NCBI GenBank assembly: GCA_015258065.1
Contig: JABZIZ010000023.1
Location: 1-31,848 of the forward strand
Direction: 5' to 3'
Source of the DNA: Lachnospiraceae bacterium
GTDB lineage: Bacteria > Bacillota > Clostridia > Lachnospirales > Lachnospiraceae
DNA length: 31,848 bases
Made by a program: the position numbers and the translations under genes. The notes under the pieces were generated by a model that was given only the letters and a program-made list of their open reading frames with translations, did no database searches and was not told the origin of the DNA. Positions 1 to 8,051 of this stretch are shown in pieces (position 1 is the first letter of the stretch; the number at the start of each line of letters is the position of its first letter).

Positions 1-262
1 CTTTTATAAGACCGCTAAGCATCCTATCTTTCTATGCAACACGTTCCCATAAAATCAGCAGACGGAAAGATGGTGCTGGCTGAGCGGATCCATCTAACCC
101 CTACATACGCCGAAGATATCCTGACAGAAATTGCAGGAGGGAACCTTCCTTTTCGGTTACCTCCTGCAGCTGTCCAATGTCGGAATCATCATAGCCGTCT
201 CTCTACTGCTCTGTGCGATCCGGATGGGGATGGAGCAGAAAAACGTCGATCAGCCCCTTCCC
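1..262. other. No supported gene at left edge
   Basis: This stretch lies downstream of the minus-strand radical SAM gene. No open frame here has both a ribosome site and recognisable homology. A plus-strand stretch around 160-260 would encode a hydrophobic helix followed by a charged tail (SNVGIIIAVSLLLCAIRMGM), which could be the decayed end of a membrane protein, but its frame is closed just upstream. Apart from a hairpin at 132-168 I see nothing else. Confidence 0.4.
132..168 (-). terminator. Long hairpin, possible terminator of radical SAM gene
   Basis: TGCAGGAGG pairs with CCTCCTGCA (9 bp), and AACC/GGTT extends the stem across single mismatches. It lies about 95 nt past the stop of the radical SAM gene. 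On the minus strand it is followed by AATTTCTGT, a weak T-tract, so termination is plausible but not certain. Confidence 0.4.
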
Positions 263-1393
263 TTAACTCCTTCTTCTCATTCGATCCTGGTAAATCTCTG
301 CCGCTTCCCGCAACTGATCGCCACAGGTTTGAAAGAACAACTTATACCCCGGACAGAAGTAATTCTCGCCTTCCGCATGGCTTTCCGTGATTCGATTGCG
401 ATAACATCCTCCTCGGCATAAATGAAAATATGGGCAGGTTCGGCACTCCTCTAGGTGATGGTGCGATCGTTCCAGATATCCTATCTTCCTGCGGTTTTCC
501 TGTATGGTGGGGAGCAGATCCTCATTCAGATTGCCGAGTTTGTACTCATCCAGCACATAGAAGTCGCACGGATACACGCTACCATCCGCTTCTACGACAT
601 TCTGAATCTCGCAAAAACCTCGTTGTTCACACGACTCCGGTTCATATCCCAATAAGATCCCTATATAATTTTCAAATTGACGAATATAGGGCTGACTCCC
701 CTTTTTCAAATCTTCAAACCATAACGTAAAAAGGTCCACCAAAAACCTGCCATACATTTCGGGCAATAAAGAATATTTCTCCTGTCCGCGAGGTACTCCG
801 AGCGGATCCAGACAGGTGATAAACTGCAGATAATTCCATTCGTTGTTTTTATACTCCCTGTATATATTCCGAATGTTTTCCGCAATCTCCCGGTGCACCA
901 CCGTCAGAATATTATATTCCACCCCATACTTCTCAAAAAGGCGTATGGTATTCATGCAGTGCTGATAGCTGTCACCTCCATCGACCGCATGACGATAGGT
1001 ATTATGAATTTCTTGCAATCCGTCTACAGAAACCCCTAGGAGAAAATGGTTTTCGGCAAAAAAACGCGCCCATTCCTCGGTAATCCCATACCCGTTTGTC
1101 TGCAATACGATTTGAATATGGCAATGGTTTTTATTGTATTGATGGATGTACCGGATGGCCTGACGAAAGAAATCTAATCCGCAAAGCGTAGGCTCTCCCC
1201 CCTGAAAAGCGAGTGTATATCCTCCTTCTGATTGCAAAAGCGTTCTTTTGATTACATTCTTTAGCGTATGTTCCGTCATATAACCATAAGAAGCCGTCTT
1301 CCTCTTTGCCGATTCATCGCAATAAAAGCAATAATCACAATGCATATTGCATAATCCGGAAGCCGGTTTCATCAATACGCCGACAACAGGCAT
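263..1393 (-). CDS. Anaerobic sulfatase-maturating enzyme (radical SAM/SPASM)
   Basis: This 376-residue protein matches the anSME family over its whole length. The radical SAM cluster motif CNMHCDYC (CxxxCxxC) begins at about residue 16, followed by the AFQGGEPT glycine-rich SAM motif. The C-terminal SPASM part has the CDFYVLD stretch, which contains the Asp of known anSMEs, and the cysteine series CRTCPYFHLCRGGC for two auxiliary 4Fe-4S clusters. Characterised members oxidise an active-site Cys or Ser of sulfatases to formylglycine without oxygen in the cytoplasm. The length equals that of the Clostridium perfringens enzyme. The start is the first Met, just before the conserved LMKPASGLCN. 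No sulfatase gene is in the window, so the substrate is not shown; another SPASM peptide modification cannot be fully excluded. Confidence 0.85.
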   Translation of the reverse strand: MPVVGVLMKPASGLCNMHCDYCFYCDESAKRKTASYGYMTEHTLKNVIKRTLLQSEGGYTLAFQGGEPTLCGLDFFRQAIRYIHQYNKNHCHIQIVLQTNGYGITEEWARFFAENHFLLGVSVDGLQEIHNTYRHAVDGGDSYQHCMNTIRLFEKYGVEYNILTVVHREIAENIRNIYREYKNNEWNYLQFITCLDPLGVPRGQEKYSLLPEMYGRFLVDLFTLWFEDLKKGSQPYIRQFENYIGILLGYEPESCEQRGFCEIQNVVEADGSVYPCDFYVLDEYKLGNLNEDLLPTIQENRRKIGYLERSHHHLEECRTCPYFHLCRGGCYRNRITESHAEGENYFCPGYKLFFQTCGDQLREAAEIYQDRMRRRS

Positions 1394-1463
1394 CTGCCAC
1401 CCTCCCTATCCAGAACATCCAAAATTCCACCACCGGGCCCACGAATATCTATAGTACCTTGAT

Positions 1464-1634
1464 CTATTCAATTGTTCCCGTGGCCACAATATTACTTCCT
1501 GTCCCACAGATATTCTCCACCAGAATATCATATGTGTGGATCGGTGTCTTGACCCTCTGTTGACGAATCATCTCCATACAGTCAAATATTTTTTCCTTAG
1601 GGATCGGCTTGTCTGAGCGGACAGGAACCAGAGA
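1464..1634 (-). pseudogene. DUF1667 protein, 3' fragment
   Basis: Read on the minus strand, this frame ends in a TAG at 1464-1466 and encodes a stretch with PIPKEKIFDCMEMI and ILVENICGTGSNIVAT. These are the conserved C-terminal blocks of DUF1667 proteins, small Cys-motif proteins usually encoded next to glycerol-3-phosphate dehydrogenase-like FAD oxidoreductases. The N-terminal cysteine half is missing and there is no start codon. Immediately upstream, in another frame, is a fragment of an unrelated toxin family. I read this as a deletion joint between two genes. The family call is from memory of the motif. Confidence 0.6.
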
Positions 1635-1647
1635 TATGCTCCATTTC

Positions 1648-1792
1648 TCCCGGGTTGATTAATGTCAATATCCGTACTGAGCCGACGTGGAGTCTCCGGT
1701 AGCAGAAGCAATGAGGTTCCGCCCTTGAAAATAAAGGGGAGCTCTGCCTGACGGATGGCTTCTAACAAATCCACCTGCAATTTGATTCTCAT
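1648..1792 (-). pseudogene. AbiEii/AbiGii-type nucleotidyltransferase toxin, 5' fragment
   Basis: The first 48 codons carry FIFKGGTSLLLL and RRLSTDIDI. These are the glycine motif and the metal-binding DxD of the nucleotidyltransferase fold in AbiEii toxins of type IV toxin-antitoxin systems. The frame leaves homology right after DIDINQPG, and the DUF1667 tail then begins in a different frame. Full AbiEii proteins are about 250-300 residues, so most of the enzyme is lost. No antitoxin gene (AbiEi) is seen upstream, where the palindrome-rich 1793-1990 stretch lies. It is almost certainly inactive. Confidence 0.6.
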
Positions 1793-1833
1793 TTACTAAT
1801 ATTTAGTATATTCGCATAAACCGAGCAGTACAC

Positions 1834-1861
1834 ATCGGCATTTATTATATTTTTTGCCGAT
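1834..1861. repeat. Inverted repeat in AT-rich intergenic DNA
   Basis: ATCGGCA and TGCCGAT arms (7 bp) flank a 14-nt AT-rich centre. A second small inverted repeat, TGAGAG/CTCTCA, lies at 1884-1905, and TACTAA/TTAGTA lies at 1795-1809. These sit between the toxin fragment and the cupin gene and could be operators or transcript hairpins. No promoter of good quality and no cobalamin riboswitch could be recognised before the cupin gene. Confidence 0.3.
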
Positions 1862-2053
1862 ATATATAGGGATATTCTCTGATTGAGAGTTTTCCAATTC
1901 TCTCACTACGTCTTCCTCCCCAGTGACTTTTTCTCCTCTTTGCGCTATGATGTTCCAGAGTAAGATTTAGATTCCCAATATACCAGCAACCCTATCGTGA
2001 TCTTGTGGATATTTGCCGGATTCTATTTACCAAACCATGCGAGGAGAAGCAAG

Positions 2054-2707
2054 ATGCGTGAAAAGGTCGGTAGTGTCTTTTCCATTGCCAAAGACAATCC
2101 GCCGGTAGCCGGGTGCACCATTTCCAAGCAGATTGATGAGGGGAAAAATCCCGTCATTTATTTTTCCATGGCTCCCGAAACCGATATCAGCGCGGAAGTC
2201 TTTCCCTATTGCAAACTCCTGTTTCTCTGTGAGGGGGATCTGGAGGTTTATGGGGACGATGGTTTTTCCGTACAGTTGTCATGCGGAGACGGGATGCTGA
2301 CACAGGCGGACCGCGCAGTCAGTCTGCGGACTACAACCGGCGCCGTCTTTACAGAACAGATGATTTTAAAGGAGGACAGAATGAACGCAGCAATCAAAGC
2401 AGGAGAAGTATTTCAACTGGCAGCCCTAGTTCCCTATCAGGAGGGAAAAATCGTAAATATGGACCTGGTCCATAACGATAAAATGAAGTTTGTTTTGATG
2501 GCATTTGACGAAGGAACCGGTTTATCGGAACATGCCGCTCCGGGCGAGGCTCTGGTATTTGCTCTGGACGGGGAGGCGGAAATCGGCTATGAGGGAAAAA
2601 CCTCTACAATCAAGGCGGGGGAGAATTTCCATTTTGCAAAGGGAGGCCTCCACAGCGTCAAGGCTACGAAGCGCTTCAAGATGGCTCTGCTGCTGACACT
2701 GGAATAA
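2054..2707 (+). CDS. Two-domain cupin protein
   Basis: The 217-residue product has two cupin halves. The first, around residues 35-105, contains FPYCKLLFLCEGDLEVY. The second, around 125-215, contains the two cupin motifs more clearly: LSEHAAPGEALVFALDGEAE and then GENFHFAKGGLHSVKA, with histidines placed to bind metal. The start at 2054 is chosen because GAGGAGAAGC precedes it at proper spacing; the frame is open for 19 codons further upstream but without a ribosome site. It ends 35 nt before cbiA on the same strand, so the two may be co-transcribed. No reaction can be assigned; a metal-binding or small-molecule-sensing role is only inference from the fold. Confidence 0.75.
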   Translation: MREKVGSVFSIAKDNPPVAGCTISKQIDEGKNPVIYFSMAPETDISAEVFPYCKLLFLCEGDLEVYGDDGFSVQLSCGDGMLTQADRAVSLRTTTGAVFTEQMILKEDRMNAAIKAGEVFQLAALVPYQEGKIVNMDLVHNDKMKFVLMAFDEGTGLSEHAAPGEALVFALDGEAEIGYEGKTSTIKAGENFHFAKGGLHSVKATKRFKMALLLTLE

Positions 2708-2742
2708 AGACCGCAAGGCAGAAAAAGAGTCTGCGCCTTACC

Positions 2743-4215
2743 ATGCAAAAAAAATCCTTTCCACGAATCCTGATTGCCGCCCCCCAGAGCGGAAGCGGCA
2801 AAACTTATCTCACCTGCGGCCTGCTCCGCCTGTTATCCGGGAACGGTCGCAGGTTGCATGCCTTTAAATGCGGTCCGGATTTTATTGATCCCCTGTTCCA
2901 CAAACAGGTTCTTGGGATTCCTTCCGGTAACCTGGATTCTTTTTTTACAAGTGAGGAGCAAACGCTTGCCCTTTTCGCAAAAGAGGCGGAAGGGTATGAC
3001 CTGAGCGTGATGGAAGGCGTGATGGGATATTATGACGGTCTGGGAGGGCGTGCGCTCACCGCCTCGTCCTATGACCTTGCGCGCATCACAAAAACTCCCG
3101 TCATTCTTGTCATAAACGCCAGAGGGATGAGTCGGACGGTGGTTCCTCTGATCAAGGGACTTCTTTCCTACACAGAAGAAAGTTGGATTCGTGGCGTCAT
3201 TTTTAACCGGGTCTCCTCGTCTGCCTATCGGATTCTCACGAGGTGCATGGAAGAAATCCCCGGGGTAAAGGCATTGGGATATCTCCCCGAGCTCAAGGAT
3301 GCTTCCTGGGCAAGCAGGCACCTGGGCCTGATTCAGCCGGAAGAAATCCCTCTTTTTCAAAACCAGATCGATGCACTTGCAAATCAACTGAAAGAAACAC
3401 TGGATCTGGAGGCTTTGCTTTCTCTTGCACAATCGGCACCTCCGCTCCCCCTTCCTTCCAGGAGCTCCTCTTCCGGTGCAAAACCATCCCCTTCTCCTTC
3501 TAAAGACACAGCTCTCAGGGAAGAACCCACCCTACTTTCTCCGGATCAAATGGAAGAAATCGCTCGCCCTTTTTTCTTGCAAAAAAAAGTCCCGATCGCC
3601 ATCGCAAGGGACGCCTCTTTTTCCTTTTTTTACGAAGAAAATTTAAGACTGCTAATGGAATATGGCGCAAAGCCCGTTTTCTTTTCACCAATGAAAGATG
3701 CCCATCTTCCAAAGGCTTCCGGTCTGATTCTGCCCGGAGGTTATCCGGAATTGCACCTGCAGGAACTGTCGAGAAACATCTCTCTCCTGCAAGAGATTCG
3801 TGACGCCATTGAATCCGGTATGCCGACGCTTGCCGAATGCGGCGGCTTCCTTTACCTGCAAAAAAGTGTGCAAGACATGGGTGGACAGTCTTTTCCCCTT
3901 GTAAACCTTCTTCCGGGTTCCGCCCATAAGAACAGTCGGTTGGTACGATTCGGTTATCTGGAACTCACTGCAAAAGCCGGGCAGGACCTTCCCTATCTTT
4001 CGTCCGGCGAAAAGATCAGGGGGCATGAATTCCATTATTATGACACCGATACCAACGGAGAAAGCTGTACCGCCGAAAAGCCGGTTGGCGGGCGCAGTTG
4101 GGACTGCATGGTTTCCTACAAAAACCTGCTTGCGGGCTTTCCTCATCTCTACTATGAATCCAATCCCGCCTTGATCCGCAGATTCGTGGAGAGGTGTAGA
4201 GGATTGGATGGCTAG
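2743..4215 (+). CDS. cbiA: Cobyrinate a,c-diamide synthase
   Basis: This 490-residue protein is CbiA/CobB, which amidates the a and c side chains of (cobalt) cobyrinic acid with glutamine and ATP. The N-terminal dethiobiotin-synthetase-like domain starts IAAPQSGSGKT (P-loop, residues 11-21) and has FKCGPDFIDP and VMEGVMGYYDG. The C-terminal class I glutamine amidotransferase domain has LILPGGYPELH, the nucleophile in LAECGGFLYL (Cys366) and GHEFHYYDT (His428). A Pro/Ser-rich linker of about 35 residues (235-270) joins the domains and is longer than usual. It is on the opposite strand from, and convergent with, the other cobalamin genes, so it must have separate transcription control. Confidence 0.93.
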   Translation: MQKKSFPRILIAAPQSGSGKTYLTCGLLRLLSGNGRRLHAFKCGPDFIDPLFHKQVLGIPSGNLDSFFTSEEQTLALFAKEAEGYDLSVMEGVMGYYDGLGGRALTASSYDLARITKTPVILVINARGMSRTVVPLIKGLLSYTEESWIRGVIFNRVSSSAYRILTRCMEEIPGVKALGYLPELKDASWASRHLGLIQPEEIPLFQNQIDALANQLKETLDLEALLSLAQSAPPLPLPSRSSSSGAKPSPSPSKDTALREEPTLLSPDQMEEIARPFFLQKKVPIAIARDASFSFFYEENLRLLMEYGAKPVFFSPMKDAHLPKASGLILPGGYPELHLQELSRNISLLQEIRDAIESGMPTLAECGGFLYLQKSVQDMGGQSFPLVNLLPGSAHKNSRLVRFGYLELTAKAGQDLPYLSSGEKIRGHEFHYYDTDTNGESCTAEKPVGGRSWDCMVSYKNLLAGFPHLYYESNPALIRRFVERCRGLDG

Positions 4216-4279
4216 ATTTCTACAACGGTTGCATGCCTGAATCGCTTCATCTGCGCCTGATTCTATAGCATTTCTTTCC

Positions 4280-4573
4280 TCACAGTTCTTGCAGTAAAAA
4301 TGCCATATAGTGTGGCACCGTCAATATCTCTCCTTCACACCCCAGATTATAATCTCCGATTTTAATCGCCTGATCTACATGATACTTGTCTTTGTTTTTT
4401 AGAATCGTCTTCGTGCTTTTGGTGTTCCCGGTGGAAGCTTTCACCTCCACTAAAGTAGCCTTTCCCTGATAGCGAATCACAAAGTCCACTTCCAGACCGG
4501 TATCTTTATGAAAATAATAAAGCTTCCTTCCCATTTTTTGAAAGATTCCGGCGATCAAATTCTCAAAATTTAT
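4280..4573 (-). pseudogene. DUF4143 C-terminal fragment of an AAA+ family ATPase
   Basis: Homology begins at about 4573 with FENLIAGIFQ, then LYYFHKDTGLEVDFVI and ATLVEVKAS. This is the PD-(D/E)XK-like C-terminal DUF4143 domain that follows an AAA+ ATPase in a common Firmicutes protein family. The open frame runs further upstream only as a shadow of the cbiT end. The ATPase half is absent and there is no ribosome site at the joint. The fragment begins exactly where cbiJET ends (stop at 4570-4572), which looks like a recombination scar. Confidence 0.65.
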
Positions 4574-6831
4574 CCTACCGTAATCATAAAAACCGGGTCC
4601 TGCGCACGGAAGAGATGATACCTTCCGACTGCTCTTGCCTTCGTGACCGCCACCTGGATGATCTCCACCCGGTCTTTTTCCCGCCAATCTTTTCCGATCT
4701 GTGCCAGCGCTTTTTGTACCTCTGCCAGGGTCTCCAGAGTCACGCAGGTGATGACGATGCGGACGTCTTTGTTCTTCTGCATCACGGTCTGCAAAATCTC
4801 CATGAGCTTCCCGTCGCTTCCTCCGATGAACACATGGGTCGGTGCAGGAAGCAAGGTCAGGGACTCCGGCGCACTGCCTGCCACAATTTCCAGATTTTCG
4901 CAGCAGAAGCGTTCCTTGTTACGACGCAGGAGATCCAGGGCGTCCGCTCTTTGCTCTACCGAATAGACCCTTCCCTCTATGCAAAGCCTGGCTGCTTCGA
5001 TGGATACAGAACCGCTGCCTCCGCCGATATCGTAGAAAACGGCCCGTTCCGTCAGATGCAACTTACAAAGAGCCAGCATCCGTATTTCTGCCTTTGTCAT
5101 CGGCACCGTTCTGCGACCGCCTGTTTCAAAGGGTGCCAAACAGGAACTGCCGCTTTCAATGGATACAGAATGAGAACTGCCGTTTTCGATGGTTCCGGAG
5201 CCGGAACTTCCTTCTGTTGTACCCGCATTTCCCTCTGTTGCAACCGCATTTCCCTCTGCCATCTGTCGAATAAATGCGGCATCTGGAATCCCCGGCGTCA
5301 AAATCTGCCTGTCATCCTCCTCCGTTTCCAGATAGAGGAGGTAGAGTCCCTCCGCCGTTCGTCCGAACAGCTCCTCCACTGTGACGACACCGGTTTCTTC
5401 TTCTGCGCTCCCCAGCTGGTATCCGAAATAGATGTGTAAGCCTCGTACCACTCCCTTCTCCATCGCCTCTTGCAGCATAAGGGCGCATGCTCTTAGCTGT
5501 TTGCATCCTTCCAATAACAGAAAGCATTTCGGATAACGCAAGAGATTGCCGATCAGGTTCCCTCTTCGTCCGTGCATGCTCAGGAATTTCGCCTCCTGCC
5601 ACGGTTTCCCGATTTTGGATGCCAGATACTGGACCGACGAGATGCCGCACAGAACCTTCACCTCGAACCCGCTTTTGAACAGTTCCGCATCGGTATGCAG
5701 AAGTTTTAATAAACTCTGCGCACCGCTGTAAAACCCTGTATCTCCGGAATAAGCAACCAGCACCTTTTTCCACTCCGGATGTCGGATCAGTTCCTCTCGA
5801 ATCCGGTCAGCCTGATAAAGCGCCTGTTTTTTTTCCTCCGGCGCGCGCAAGGACCGAAGGATACGAGAGGCTCCAAAAATCACATCCGCATCCGCCAGTG
5901 CCTCCACTAGTTCCTGCGTCTGTTGGGCAGAATTCCCTGTCCCGACTCCCGCAAGGATCAAGGTTCGCTGAAGGGTTCCTTCCGTGGTTGTGGAGACCTT
6001 AGCTTCTTCCTCCCTCTGCCTTGCCAGAGCATCCACTTCTGCGATCAGTGCTGCAAACATGGAAAAAGAAAACTGATTTTTCTCCGTCCCCCCCGCCTCG
6101 CCACCAGGGTTTCTATTTTCCGGATTTCGAATCACCACCGGCTGCACCTGACACGCATGGGCTGCTTCCAATTTTTCCGGAAAGCCACCCGCCCTTCCCG
6201 TTTCCTTGGTCAGAAGATAGCGTGCACCTGAAAAATGCAACAGTGCCGTATTCATTTCTACCGAAAACGGCCCTTGACAGGCAATGATCTGCGGCTTCGG
6301 AATCCCGGCCTTTTCGCATGCCTGCAAACTTTCCACCCCGGGCAGCACCCTGGCATACAGCCTGGAAGGATCTGCAATCACCCCTGCAATCAGGCTTAGA
6401 TCCTTGCTCCCCGTGGTAAGCAGAATCTTCCCCTCTCTTTCTTTGAGCCAGGAGGCTGCCTCCCATGCGGTATCAAAAGAAAGAGCGGGTTTCCCCTTTG
6501 TCTTTTCCTCGCTCTCCCACTCCGTTGGTCTGCAAAACCGCAGATACGGAAGACCCTCCTGCTTACAGGCTCTTTTGATTTCAGCTGAAACCACCCCTGC
6601 AAAGGGATGTGTGGCATCGATCACACAGAGATATTTTTTTTGCCGAAAATTCATACACATCTGTTCCTGATTCAGTCGACCGGTCCGTACGGAAACGCCT
6701 TCCTGCATTTCCATCACTTCGCATCCGTATTCCGTTGCAACGCTGACGGTGCAGTCGTATCCCCGCTCTGCCAACTGAGTGGTAAGCTCTCTTCCCTCTG
6801 TCGTCCCGGAAAAAATAAAGATCGAATCCAT
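4570..6831 (-). CDS. cbiJET: Fused precorrin-6A reductase/precorrin-6Y methylase-decarboxylase (CbiJ-CbiE-CbiT)
   Basis: One 753-residue chain carries three successive corrin-ring enzymes. Residues 1-270 are CbiJ/CobK (IFIFSGTTEGREL, IDATHPFAG, LLTTGSKDL), which reduces precorrin-6A. Residues 290-520 are CbiE (LILAGVGTGN, VAYSGDTGFYSG), which methylates C5. Residues 578-753 are CbiT (PMTKAEIRMLALCKL, the SAM-binding motif FYDIGGGSGSVSIEAA, THVFIGGS), which methylates C15 and decarboxylates. CbiE-CbiT fusion (CobL) is common; adding CbiJ in front is less so. An extra Gly/Ser/Thr/Glu-rich segment of about 50 residues separates E from T. The start at 6831 has GAGGAGAAGG before it; an upstream TTG at 6861 overlaps the cbiG stop but lacks homology. 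It is the last gene of the cob operon. Confidence 0.9.
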   Translation of the reverse strand: MDSIFIFSGTTEGRELTTQLAERGYDCTVSVATEYGCEVMEMQEGVSVRTGRLNQEQMCMNFRQKKYLCVIDATHPFAGVVSAEIKRACKQEGLPYLRFCRPTEWESEEKTKGKPALSFDTAWEAASWLKEREGKILLTTGSKDLSLIAGVIADPSRLYARVLPGVESLQACEKAGIPKPQIIACQGPFSVEMNTALLHFSGARYLLTKETGRAGGFPEKLEAAHACQVQPVVIRNPENRNPGGEAGGTEKNQFSFSMFAALIAEVDALARQREEEAKVSTTTEGTLQRTLILAGVGTGNSAQQTQELVEALADADVIFGASRILRSLRAPEEKKQALYQADRIREELIRHPEWKKVLVAYSGDTGFYSGAQSLLKLLHTDAELFKSGFEVKVLCGISSVQYLASKIGKPWQEAKFLSMHGRRGNLIGNLLRYPKCFLLLEGCKQLRACALMLQEAMEKGVVRGLHIYFGYQLGSAEEETGVVTVEELFGRTAEGLYLLYLETEEDDRQILTPGIPDAAFIRQMAEGNAVATEGNAGTTEGSSGSGTIENGSSHSVSIESGSSCLAPFETGGRRTVPMTKAEIRMLALCKLHLTERAVFYDIGGGSGSVSIEAARLCIEGRVYSVEQRADALDLLRRNKERFCCENLEIVAGSAPESLTLLPAPTHVFIGGSDGKLMEILQTVMQKNKDVRIVITCVTLETLAEVQKALAQIGKDWREKDRVEIIQVAVTKARAVGRYHLFRAQDPVFMITVG
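5109..5271 (-). repeat. Degenerate in-frame minisatellite between CbiE and CbiT
   Basis: The segment encodes a run of related short units (ATEGNAGTTEGSSGSG, then IENGSS and IESGSS). The DNA shows near-repeats such as CGCATTTCCCTCTG occurring twice and TTCAATGGATACAGAA-like blocks. It interrupts the place where CobL proteins pass directly from the CbiE end (GIPDAAFIR) to CbiT (PMTKAEIR). It probably arose by slippage and acts as a flexible linker. Confidence 0.6.
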
Positions 6832-6857
6832 CCTTCTCCTCTTCTCCTCTTCTATCC

Positions 6858-8000
6858 TCAAAAGCGAATCATCATCTTTCTTATGCCAACGGCAAGGGTC
6901 AACCCGTTCTCTGCCGTCTTAGGAACCAGAATCTCCTCTGCTCCCGCGGCTATGGATGCTCTCTCACAGACATTATCCGCACCTGTCACTGCCTGTACGA
7001 AGGCAGATTTTGAAAATTCTCCCTTCACCTGCATCAGCTCCTCTGCGGTAAAAAAACGAAGCGGTACAACGTATGTTTCTGCTGCCATCCAGAGCGCCGG
7101 CTCATCTTTTTTTAAATCAATGCTGGCAACTTGGCCAATCGCCTCTTCCAAAAGCCCGTTTGCCTGCAAAACTTTTCGAATAAAGGCAAGGAGCTCCTGC
7201 TCCGTTTTCCCCTTCTTCAAACCGACTCCCAGAATCAGGCAGGGAGGGATCAGCTGAAGCCTCGCCGTGGGAAGCAGGGGCACAGTTCCCTCCGACTCCA
7301 AGGGGGAATCCGTCCCATGGCCGGCCGCTTGCGGTGAAAGAAGAAGCTGCGGCAAACAGAACTCTTTCCCGGGGTTTAAATGCGCTTCTTGAACTTCTGT
7401 GCGATTCGTACCTGCTTCCGACTCTTCCCCGAAAATCGTAAGCTCTTCCGGTACTTCCCCGGAAACAGTGATCCACTTCCGGTAAGGCTCCGGAATCACG
7501 AGGATCCCCTTTTTCGTCTTTAGAAGGTTTGCGGTAAATTCTTTTGCGGCTTTAAAGTCTGTAAGGACAAGACCATTTTTTTTTGCAAAAACATCGACGG
7601 CGAAAAGGCCGTTCACATCGGTTGCCGTTGTGATCACTGCCTGCCCGCCGGTCAGTCCCGCCACGATTTCTGCAAAAGAATTGGCCTCTCCCAGGTGTCC
7701 TGACAGGAGGGAAATCACAAATCTCCCCCTCTCATCGACGACCAGAACCGCCGGATCCGTCTGTTTGCTTTGCACATAGGGCGCAATCGCCCGTACGGCG
7801 ATTCCACAGGCTCCCACATAGAGAAGGATCTGACCTGTCCGGAAATGTTTTTTCGTCCAGCCAGCAAGCGACTCTTTTCTACCATCGTTGTAGGAAATCT
7901 CCTGAAAAGCATCTTCTCCCTCTCCGGCAATCCGTTCTGCTAACCGCTTCCCCTCGTCGGTAAAAAATAAAATATGTAATGGAATCCCTTCTCTCCTCAT
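6858..8000 (-). CDS. cbiG: Cobalt-precorrin-5A hydrolase
   Basis: The 380-residue product is CbiG, which opens the delta-lactone ring of cobalt-precorrin-5A and releases acetaldehyde; this defines the anaerobic (early cobalt) route. Conserved blocks are LYVGACGIAVRAIAPYV, VVDERGRFVISLLSGHLGEAN and TTATDVNGLFAVD in the N-terminal and central parts, and the C-terminal domain has LGVGLKKGKT and SIDLKKDEPAL. The start at 8000 is preferred because GGGAGGGAACGG lies directly before it; a Met seven codons upstream lacks a site. Its stop at 6858 lies about 27 nt before the cbiJET start, with the ribosome site of cbiJET in between, so the two are one transcript. Confidence 0.92.
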   Translation of the reverse strand: MRREGIPLHILFFTDEGKRLAERIAGEGEDAFQEISYNDGRKESLAGWTKKHFRTGQILLYVGACGIAVRAIAPYVQSKQTDPAVLVVDERGRFVISLLSGHLGEANSFAEIVAGLTGGQAVITTATDVNGLFAVDVFAKKNGLVLTDFKAAKEFTANLLKTKKGILVIPEPYRKWITVSGEVPEELTIFGEESEAGTNRTEVQEAHLNPGKEFCLPQLLLSPQAAGHGTDSPLESEGTVPLLPTARLQLIPPCLILGVGLKKGKTEQELLAFIRKVLQANGLLEEAIGQVASIDLKKDEPALWMAAETYVVPLRFFTAEELMQVKGEFSKSAFVQAVTGADNVCERASIAAGAEEILVPKTAENGLTLAVGIRKMMIRF

Positions 8001-8051
8001 CCGTTCCCTCCCATCGAACATCCAGCGCCGGCAGACGATTGATATTCCTGT

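Noticed and set aside
34..421. Plus-strand frames at the left edge, one with a hydrophobic helix
   Set aside because: They overlap the radical SAM gene in antisense, lack ribosome sites and change frame; only a worn gene end could be argued.
1793..2053. Cobalamin riboswitch before the cupin-cbiA pair or before cobU
   Set aside because: I looked for the B12 box (GCCACTG) and the expected core pairing in 1793-2053 and 11483-11692 and did not find them; the second interval is also short.
2833..4146. Long minus-strand frames across cbiA
   Set aside because: They are antisense shadows of a clearly coding gene with family-wide motifs.
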